From PFJX01 sp038215555 (GTDB lineage: Bacteria; Pseudomonadota; Gammaproteobacteria; Burkholderiales; Thiobacillaceae): DNA of 20,166 nucleotides. Each line of letters opens with the position of its first letter. Positions within the stretch are counted from its first letter, which is position 1. Below are positions 15,135-20,166 of the stretch, piece by piece. The position numbers and the translations under genes are program-made. The notes below the pieces were generated by a model. That model worked only from the letters and a program-made list of their open reading frames with translations, was not told where the DNA came from and searched no databases. The DNA lies in contig JBBQQT010000054.1 of assembly GCA_038215555.1 (NCBI GenBank), positions 1 through 20,166 on the forward strand. The letters run 5' to 3'.

Positions 15135-16367
15135 TTACAGCCTGACCACGCCATCCGATGTCGCTTCGATGCGCGTCGCTTCGCGCGCCTCGCCCTCGCG
15201 TACCTGATCAACATATTTCTGCGCGCGCGCGACTTGCACGGAGAGCGAATCGACGGTCTGCTTCATGTTGTCCAGCGCCTGCACCTTGTAATCGGAAATC
15301 ATGTCCATGGTGGCGAAAACGTTGTCGAACGCCTGCTGCAATTTCTCCACGCCGACCATGCTGCCGCTGGCCTGCTGATGGATTTCGGCGCTTTGGGTTT
15401 TCAGCATCTGGCTGGTGGACACGATCATGTCCTCGGTGGTGCTGTTGAGCGCCTTGATCTGTTCCAGCACCAGTTTCTGATTGGTCAACGCCTGCGCCAC
15501 CATCACCGCCGTGCGCAGTGCGGAGAGGGTGGTGGTGGAGGCGCGATCAACCCCTTTCGACAGCTCCAGGTTGTTCTTGCGGATCATGTCCAACGCCAGA
15601 TAACCCTGCACGCTGACTGCCTGCTGGGTGAGCAGATCGGTGACTTTCTGGCGCGTGTAGAACAGCAGTTCTTCTTTGACCACACGCGCTTTTTCTGGGT
15701 CGCCGGCCTCGATTTCGGCAATGCGTTCAGTCAGCTTGGCGTCCAGACGCTTGCCGATATAGACGAATTGCTCCAGGCGCTGCATGGTCTCCCACAACGC
15801 CACCTTCTCCAGCTCGATGGCGGCGTTGTCGCGCATCAACTCGTCCTTGCCGTCGGCCAGATTGTCCAGGATGGTGTTGATGTGGCTCTGCGCCGAATGA
15901 TATTTGTCGAAGTAATCCTCGATCTTGCTGCCGAAGGGGATCAAACCCAGAATCTTGCGCGGCTGAAACAAATCGCCCTGGCGCGCCGGGTTGAGTTCCT
16001 CGACCTTGCGGCGCAGATCGATGAGTCCCTTGCCGATGCCCGAGCCTTCGCTGAACAGCCCGTCTTGCATCAGCCGCACCGGCCGCTCCAGCATGCGGTT
16101 GCTGACGCTGGCGGCCTTGACCACATCGGCATTACCCATGCGATGGATGCTTTCCACCCGCTCCTTGAAACCGGCGCTGTTTTTGTCCAGCGTCAGCGTG
16201 TCGGTGATGAACTGCTCGACCTGGGCATCCAGTTCCGGCACTACTTTGGCATCGACTTGCACCATGCCGCCGGCTTTTTCCGGTTCGATCACCGTGACCG
16301 CTGCGGGCGGCACCAACATGGGCGGGGTGAGGACGTTGGGCGGGGTGAGAACAGTGGTTTCACTCAT
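15135..16367 (-). CDS. telA: TelA/KlaA family protein (toxic anion resistance)
   Basis: The 410-residue protein belongs to the TelA family, named from plasmid RK2 tellurite resistance; its biochemical role is unknown. Recognisable blocks are VSNRMLERPVRLMQ, GIGKGLIDLRRKVEELNPAR, KILGLIPFGSKIEDYFDKYH, the helical stretch RNNAAIE-like MRDNAAIELEKVALWETMQR, and SALRTAVMVAQALTNQKLVL. The fold is mostly long helices; no membrane segment is seen, so it is probably a cytoplasmic or peripheral protein. The N-terminus has a repeated VLTPPNVLTPPMLVPP segment caused by a direct DNA repeat. AAGGAG precedes the ATG by 7 nt. It is the second gene of the operon, with gaps of 52 and 42 bp to its neighbours. 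Confidence 0.92.
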   Translation of the reverse strand: MSETTVLTPPNVLTPPMLVPPAAVTVIEPEKAGGMVQVDAKVVPELDAQVEQFITDTLTLDKNSAGFKERVESIHRMGNADVVKAASVSNRMLERPVRLMQDGLFSEGSGIGKGLIDLRRKVEELNPARQGDLFQPRKILGLIPFGSKIEDYFDKYHSAQSHINTILDNLADGKDELMRDNAAIELEKVALWETMQRLEQFVYIGKRLDAKLTERIAEIEAGDPEKARVVKEELLFYTRQKVTDLLTQQAVSVQGYLALDMIRKNNLELSKGVDRASTTTLSALRTAVMVAQALTNQKLVLEQIKALNSTTEDMIVSTSQMLKTQSAEIHQQASGSMVGVEKLQQAFDNVFATMDMISDYKVQALDNMKQTVDSLSVQVARAQKYVDQVREGEAREATRIEATSDGVVRL

Positions 16368-16419
16368 GAAGAACTCCTTGGATGGGGATTTCGAAAGACA
16401 GACCTGTTTCGAGCTGCGA

Positions 16420-17538
16420 TTACCGGGCCATCTGCTGCTCGATGGCAGTGATCATTTTTTCCAGAATCTCGTAGGCGGGCGGGTCGATGACGTCGATCAG
16501 ACTATCGGGCGCTTCGATGCCGCGCGCCTGATTCACCTCGCGGAACAGGTTCGGATTGCCGACCCGGTAGCCATATTCCACCGCCAGCCGCTGCAAGGTG
16601 GCGTCGTTGGCCAGCAACTCGCCGAGACGGCGGCCCTTGTCGGTCAGCGGCGTCAGCACATGCTTGGTATAGAGGGTCGGCTCCGGGTAGAGCAGCACCA
16701 TGTCCAAATTGCGTGCCGCCGCCGGCGTCTTCGCCAGATACTCGATGAACTGCGACTCATAGATCAGCACCAGCGGCGCTTTGCCCATGCCCATGGCGAC
16801 ATAGTCCTCGAACGGTCCGGCAGAAGAAGATTCCTGATAGCCCTGTTTGAGAAACAGTGGCGCCACCAGCGGCAATACCTGCTGCGCCTGGGCATCGTCT
16901 TGCACCACGTTGCGTTCGTTGGCCAGATAGCTCAGCAGAGCGAGGTACATGGCGGCGGAATTGGACGTGCGGATGTCGGTGGTGGAAACCAGAATGCTCT
17001 TTCCCACCGGGTACTGAGTGTTGCCGGGAATATCGCGCCAGCGTTTGCCTGCATCCATCCAGCGCATCAGCTTCATCATGTCAATGACATACCAGGCTTT
17101 GCCGCGCTTTTCGACGATACCGTTTGCCTCCAGTACCGCGACTACCGGCTTCCAGGACGCCAGTACCATCGGCGTGAAGAAGGTGGGATAAACCTGACGA
17201 ATTCCCTGTTCCTTTTGCAACTTGCTGGCGGCAGGGACGCCAGCCGGATAGGCGTAGTCGAATTGTTTCAAGTCAGGCCGCAGCGCAATTTCACGCGACC
17301 CCGCCTTCATCGCCTCCAGCTTGATGCCCTGCTTTTCCAGATGCGCGAGTACGCGCGTGTCTTGCAGAAAAGGGAGTTTTTCCGAGCCGGTAAGCCCCTT
17401 CACCGTCACCACCGCCGCAGCCTGATCAGCCTCATGCTTGCCCGCCGAGGAAAACCATATTCCCAAGCCGACGCCGACCAGTAAAAGCAACGTGAGCAGG
17501 GGACCAACAAACTTGCGTATCGAATCCGCCAAGGCCAT
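16420..17538 (-). CDS. Membrane-anchored solute-binding-like protein, first gene of the TelA operon
   Basis: The 372-residue protein begins with one hydrophobic helix at about residues 10-31 (FVGPLLTLLLLVGVGLGIWF), with no cleavage motif or lipobox, so it is probably an uncleaved membrane anchor. The rest resembles a type II extracellular binding protein: VVTVKGLTGSEKLPFLQDTR, QVYPTFFTPMVLASWKPVVA, SILVSTTDIRTSNSAAMYLA, APLVLIYESQFIEYLA and YPEPTLYTKHVLTPLTDKG. It shows general resemblance to the N-terminal half of the vWA lipoprotein in the same operon, which suggests duplication and divergence. AAGGAA precedes the ATG at 17538. The ligand is unknown. Confidence 0.82.
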   Translation of the reverse strand: MALADSIRKFVGPLLTLLLLVGVGLGIWFSSAGKHEADQAAAVVTVKGLTGSEKLPFLQDTRVLAHLEKQGIKLEAMKAGSREIALRPDLKQFDYAYPAGVPAASKLQKEQGIRQVYPTFFTPMVLASWKPVVAVLEANGIVEKRGKAWYVIDMMKLMRWMDAGKRWRDIPGNTQYPVGKSILVSTTDIRTSNSAAMYLALLSYLANERNVVQDDAQAQQVLPLVAPLFLKQGYQESSSAGPFEDYVAMGMGKAPLVLIYESQFIEYLAKTPAAARNLDMVLLYPEPTLYTKHVLTPLTDKGRRLGELLANDATLQRLAVEYGYRVGNPNLFREVNQARGIEAPDSLIDVIDPPAYEILEKMITAIEQQMAR

Positions 17539-17902
17539 GCGTTATTCCTTACCAAGACTGAACAGCGGGCTGAAAAACGTGAAAACCCCAAAAAAACAGA
17601 TGAAGCCGACGCAGGCCGGCATCGCAATACCTTGATTTCGTCAAGCACACCGAACTGGATCGCAATCTTTACAGGGAAATCGGCGATTCGGCGAACGCCG
17701 ATTGGTTGCTTGCTTGAAAGGCGAGTCGTTCCGACTTGTGCGTTTTTTCATCTTGTTGAAGATCGTAACACCGGGGCAACACGCGCATATTTCAGAATTA
17801 TTACAACACCCAATCTTGCGTTAAAAACACGGTGACGCAATGAATTGCGCTTCGGTCTCGAATTTGTCTGACTCGGAAAGCCATTTCCCTCAGTCATGCC
17901 CT
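17539..17902. other. Upstream region of the TelA operon
   Basis: This 364-bp region holds no supported gene. It must contain the promoter for the leftward four-gene operon. A hairpin AATCGGCG/CGCCGATT is at 17679-17703. AT-rich DNA around 17775-17830 includes, on the minus strand, TTGGGT with an ATATGC-like box 17 bp later, which is only a weak promoter candidate. No riboswitch or RNA gene was recognised. Confidence 0.4.
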
Positions 17903-17998
17903 TGAGCCGCCCCGGCTTTCGTGGAGGCTATTAGGTTTAAGTCAGACCGATAAGCTGGCCTGTTCGGCAAGTTGCCGGTAGTCGCAGGCCACCTCCAG
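17903..17998 (-). mobile_element. Possible right end of an IS3-family (IS51-like) insertion sequence
   Basis: The minus strand reads LEVACDYRQLAEQASLSV then stop (17942-17998). It is followed by an end ending AAAGCCGGGGCGGCTCA at 17903, which resembles the GCCCCGG-TGA terminal repeats of IS51-group elements. Only the tail of an open frame and one end are present. The assignment is from remembered end patterns and is tentative. Confidence 0.35.
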
Positions 17999-18173
17999 CG
18001 AAGAAACACTGCCGCGTGACATCGGCTTACTGTTCTCGAAAAACCGTCTGAATGTGGCCATCTCCCGCGCCCAATGCCCCGCCCTCATCCTCGCCAACCC
18101 GGATTTGCTGAAGGTGAAATGCCATACCGTGGAGCAGATGGCGTTGGTGAATCTGTTGTGCCGAGAGGAATGA
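17988..18173 (+). pseudogene. C-terminal tail of a superfamily I DNA helicase (RecB-like nuclease/helicase family)
   Basis: Sixty-one codons are open to a TGA. They read ATSSEETLPRDIGLLFSKNR, then LNVAISRAQCPALILANPDL and LLKVKCHTVEQMALVNLLC. NRLNVAISRA is the conserved motif VI region of UvrD/Upf1-like helicases, and the rest matches the end of TM0106-type RecB-like nuclease-helicases. The main part of the gene, of more than 1,000 codons, is missing: the frame is lost where the IS-like sequence begins. It is a fragment left by a rearrangement. Confidence 0.75.
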
Positions 18174-18182
18174 GATCAGACA

Positions 18183-18329
18183 CGAATGGCACTTACTTAA
18201 GACGAATTTCTGGATTTTCGTCATTCCGGCGCAAGCAGGAATCCAGGGATACCGCCACCATCAACCATTCTGGATCCCGGCCTGCGCCGGGATGACGGGC
18301 GTTCTGGGGCCTTAAGTAAGTGCCATTCG
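18183..18329. mobile_element. 147-bp MITE with 19-bp perfect terminal inverted repeats and 9-bp target duplication
   Basis: The left end is CGAATGGCACTTACTTAAG (18183-18201) and the right end is its exact reverse complement (18311-18329). The element is flanked by identical GATCAGACA at 18174-18182 and 18330-18338. It is too short to encode a transposase, so it is a non-autonomous element. A 9-bp duplication and CTTAAG-type ends are compatible with IS4-family transposases. It sits between a helicase tail and a recombinase head. Confidence 0.9.
18219..18297. repeat. Palindromic repeat, copy 2, nested in the MITE
   Basis: This 79-bp palindrome begins CGTCATTCCGGCGCAAG and ends CGCCGGGATGACG, with inner GGAATCCAG and CTGGATCCCGG. 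It is the same repeat type as at 7496-7611 with a shorter centre. It forms the whole interior of the MITE. Confidence 0.8.
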
Positions 18330-18331
18330 GA

Positions 18332-18496
18332 TCAGACACCATTGATTCGGTCGATCTGATGATCGGAGAACTCGCCGATGCGCCAGATGGCGCGGGCATA
18401 AGCTTCGATGGTCTTGGATTGCAAGCCTTCTAGCTTGAGGTGCTTGAGTTGGGTCTGATATTGCTGGCCAAAGTGCGCGGAAGTTGTGGCGCTCAT
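18332..18496 (-). pseudogene. N-terminal fragment of a tyrosine recombinase
   Basis: The first 54 codons are present: MSATTSAHFGQQYQTQLKHL then KLEGLQSKTIEAYARAIWRI. This is the core-binding N-terminal domain of phage-integrase-type recombinases, similar to those encoded beside IS91-family transposases. The frame ends at a TGA within the target duplication of the MITE. The catalytic domain is absent: on the far side of the MITE is unrelated helicase sequence, so the truncation predates or accompanied the MITE insertion. Confidence 0.65.
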
Positions 18497-18608
18497 GCAG
18501 ACGTGTCCTCACGAAATTAGGCAAAATCACCACCTCATGGAGCAAGGAGGTGATCGTGCAGAATAGTTCGTGCGGCGGCGGCTTGCGACTCCTCCGCGTA
18601 GCGGCTTC

Positions 18609-18672
18609 GTCCAACATGGCGCTCCATTGGGACGCGCCGCAAGCGGCGCGCCCCTGAGCTAGCAGGTTAGGG
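18609..18672 (+). other. Integron attC-like recombination site
   Basis: GTCCAAC (18609-18615) and GTTAGGG (18666-18672) fit the RYYYAAC and GTTRRRY core sites. The 50 bp between them fold into a near-perfect hairpin, with CGCGCCGC/GCGGCGCG at the tip, then GGG/CCC, CA/TG and GCT/AGC interrupted by unpaired bases, as in true attC sites. The total length of 64 bp is in the normal range. The brnTA pair begins 40 bp downstream. No integrase of the IntI type is in the window. Confidence 0.6.
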
Positions 18673-18677
18673 CTTGC

Positions 18678-18713
18678 TTGACATTCTCCAATTGATACAT
18701 ACACTGTATGTAT
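18678..18713 (+). promoter_or_regulatory. Promoter and operator-like palindrome of brnTA
   Basis: TTGACA at 18678-18683 and TACACT at 18700-18705 are separated by 16 bp. A 19-bp near-perfect palindrome, ATACATACACTGTATGTAT (18695-18713), overlaps the -10 box and the first two bases of the brnT start codon. Antitoxin BrnA is a ribbon-helix-helix protein that represses its own promoter, so this is the likely operator. The predicted start of transcription is at or next to the ATG. Confidence 0.7.
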
Positions 18714-18999
18714 GATTAAGTTCGAGTGGGACCCCGCCAAGGCGGCGGCAAACATCAAGAAACATGGCGTCTCTTTCGATCAGGCGCAATCGATCTTTTA
18801 CGATGAATCTGCAGTCCAGTTTTTTGATGAAGAGTATTCCGCCGAAGAGGAGCGCATCTTGATGCTTGGCATGAGCGTGGACGTGAGATTACTTCTGGTT
18901 TGCCACTGCGAACGTGAGGCCGGTAGCGTGATCCGAATTATTTCAGCACGGAAAGCCACGAAACGAGAGCAGGCATTCTACGGAGGTGAACAGAAATGA
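18712..18999 (+). CDS. brnT: BrnT-family toxin (RelE-like ribonuclease)
   Basis: BrnT is a type II toxin with a RelE-like fold that cleaves RNA and stops growth until neutralised by BrnA. The 95-residue protein has the family hallmark opening FEWDPAKAAANIKKHGVSFD then QAQSIFYDESA, and the C-terminal VIRIISARKATKREQAFY, where the arginine/histidine-type catalytic residues lie. Length is normal. The ATG has no Shine-Dalgarno sequence and lies about 7 nt after the -10 box, so the message may be leaderless. Its stop overlaps the start of brnA (ATGA). Confidence 0.93.
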   Translation: MIKFEWDPAKAAANIKKHGVSFDQAQSIFYDESAVQFFDEEYSAEEERILMLGMSVDVRLLLVCHCEREAGSVIRIISARKATKREQAFYGGEQK

Positions 19000-19220
19000 G
19001 AGCAGAGTACGATTTATCAAAAATGAAATCGCGTAAGAATCCATACGCGTCAAAGCTCAAGAAATCCGTAACCATGCGGTTGTCCGAGGATGTTATCGGC
19101 TATTTCAAAATGATGGCCGAGGATGCTGGTGTGCCTTACCAAAGTCTCATCAACTTGTATCTCCGCGATTGCGTCATGCAACATCGGCAAGTTCAAATCG
19201 CCTGGCCGACCAAGCCCTAA
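18996..19220 (+). CDS. brnA: BrnA-family antitoxin
   Basis: The 74-residue ribbon-helix-helix protein binds and inhibits BrnT and represses the shared promoter. The N-terminus MRAEYDLSKMKSRKNPYASK is typical of BrnA, and the RHH core is VTMRLSEDVIGYFKMMAEDA then GVPYQSLINLYLRDCV. A strong GGAGGTGA ribosome site lies in the last codons of brnT, and ATGA overlap links the two. The strong site here against none for the toxin would favour antitoxin excess. Confidence 0.92.
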   Translation: MRAEYDLSKMKSRKNPYASKLKKSVTMRLSEDVIGYFKMMAEDAGVPYQSLINLYLRDCVMQHRQVQIAWPTKP

Positions 19221-19224
19221 TAAT

Positions 19225-19280
19225 CGGTTGCAGGCGAGACGCTCAAACTACCTGGCGCGGCCTGAACTAAGGCGTTGGAG
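19225..19280 (+). other. Degenerate attC-like site after brnA
   Basis: GCGGCCTGAACTAAGGCGTTGGAG resembles the right half of integron attC sites (GCGGCTTAACTCAAGCGTT). GGTTGCAGGC upstream can pair with GCCTGAACT leaving one unpaired base. The left core site is poor. If real, the 608 bp between GTTAGGG and GTTGGAG would be one brnTA cassette. Confidence 0.3.
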
Positions 19281-19302
19281 ACCCACAACCCTCGGGGGCC
19301 GC

Positions 19303-20166
19303 ATGCCAATTCCAGACTACCAAACCCTGATGTTGCCGCTACTGCGCTTTGCGGGTGACAACAACGACCACACCACGCGAGAAGCTGTCGACGTTCTCGC
19401 CACCGAGTTTCAACTCACTTCGGCAGAACGCAGCGAACTCTTAGCCAGTGGGCAACAAGCGATTTTCAACAACCGTGTTGGCTGGGCAAACTCCTACTTG
19501 AAAAAAGCGGGTCTATTGGAGTCGCCGCGCCGAGGTGCGTTGCGAATTACCGCCCGAGGCAAACAGATTCTCGGCGACAACCCGGCAAGGATTGACGTTA
19601 AGTATCTGGAGCGATTCCCTGAGTTCATCGAGTTCCGTGACGTTTCACGGAAGAGCGGGGAAACAGCAACAATCGAATCCGTTGCTGTCGCAACGGAACA
19701 AACCCCGGAGGAAGCGCTTGAGCTTGCGCACCAGAGTCTTCGGCTCAGTCTTGCCCAAGATATTCTTAACCGCATCCTCTCGTGTTCACCGACGTTCTTC
19801 GAACGACTGGTCGTGGAACTTCTGGTCAAGATGGGCTATGGCGGTTCACGCCGCGATGCGGGAGAAAGAATCGGTCAAAGTGGAGATGGCGGGATCGACG
19901 GAATCATCAAAGAAGATCGTCTCGGCTTGGATACCATTTTCATTCAAGCAAAGCGATGGCAAGGCTCCGTCGGTCGGCCAGAAATTCAGAAATTCGTGGG
20001 AGCGCTTCAAGGACAGCGGGCGAAGAAGGGCGTGTTCATTACCACATCATCCTACACGTCGGAAGCGATCGACTACGCATCACGCATTGATACCAAGGTC
20101 GTTCTGATCGACGGGCAGCTTCTCGCAAACCTGATGATGGACTTTGACGTCGGGGTTTCAGTCTCT
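19303..20166 (+). CDS. mrr: Mrr-type restriction endonuclease (3' end cut by window edge)
   Basis: Mrr cleaves methylated foreign DNA and is a type IV restriction enzyme. The open frame of 288 codons lacks only about the last 15-20 residues of a normal 304-residue Mrr. The N-terminal winged-helix domain is MPIPDYQTLMLPLLRFAGDN to about residue 95, including NNRVGWANSYLKKAGLLESP. The catalytic domain from about residue 155 has FFERLVVELLVKMGYGG, the nuclease motif GDGGIDGII with Asp and IFIQAKRWQGSVGRPEIQKF with the QAK signature, and KKGVFITTSSYTSEAIDYAS. All catalytic residues are present. It starts 83 bp after brnA, with only a G-rich run upstream. Confidence 0.94.
   Translation, partial: MPIPDYQTLMLPLLRFAGDNNDHTTREAVDVLATEFQLTSAERSELLASGQQAIFNNRVGWANSYLKKAGLLESPRRGALRITARGKQILGDNPARIDVKYLERFPEFIEFRDVSRKSGETATIESVAVATEQTPEEALELAHQSLRLSLAQDILNRILSCSPTFFERLVVELLVKMGYGGSRRDAGERIGQSGDGGIDGIIKEDRLGLDTIFIQAKRWQGSVGRPEIQKFVGALQGQRAKKGVFITTSSYTSEAIDYASRIDTKVVLIDGQLLANLMMDFDVGVSVS

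Noticed and set aside
15132..17484. Two long plus-strand open frames (439 and 497 codons)
   Set aside because: Antisense to telA and the first binding-protein gene, which carry clear family motifs and ribosome sites.
19535..20107. 190-codon plus-strand frame
   Set aside because: Overlaps mrr in another frame; mrr is open to the window edge with full catalytic motifs.

Overview
The window (about 20.2 kb, G+C-rich) looks like a betaproteobacterial chromosome. The evidence is the house-keeping cluster bcp-type peroxiredoxin / slyD / accA / tilS next to a SPOR protein and ndk, a JmjC-type ribosomal oxygenase beside ycaO, and the style of the intergenic palindromic repeats. The exact genus cannot be read from the sequence.

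Region 1 (1-7420) is core genome. It holds the 5' end of ndk, a SPOR-domain membrane protein, a compact leftward operon (peroxiredoxin, slyD, accA, tilS), a divergent ycfD/roxA-like JmjC oxygenase whose start codon lies only 35 bp from that of the peroxiredoxin, and a convergent ycaO. The genes here are tightly packed and intact.

Region 2 (7421-12830) is an accessory segment. It begins with a palindromic repeat and a badly decayed selO remnant. It then carries a histone H1-like small protein, two alpha/beta-hydrolase genes in tandem, a short XRE-type regulator and an arginase-family ureohydrolase. Two related repeat elements (8069-8299 and 12582-12819), sharing a core of about 100 bp in opposite orientation, bracket these five genes.

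Region 3 (12831-17538) is a leftward four-gene operon and the most interesting system here: a membrane-anchored solute-binding-like protein, a TelA-family protein, a lipoprotein fusing a solute-binding-like domain to a von Willebrand A domain with a complete MIDAS, and a small XpaC-like two-helix membrane protein. No transporter permease or ATPase is encoded nearby, so the binding-protein folds probably serve sensing or assembly rather than classical ABC uptake.

Region 4 (17539-20166) is a patchwork of mobile-DNA scars and defence-type genes: an apparent insertion-sequence tail, the last 61 codons of a superfamily I helicase, a 147-bp MITE with 19-bp perfect terminal repeats and a 9-bp target duplication, the first 54 codons of a tyrosine recombinase, an integron attC-like site, a brnTA toxin-antitoxin pair, and an Mrr restriction endonuclease that runs off the right edge.
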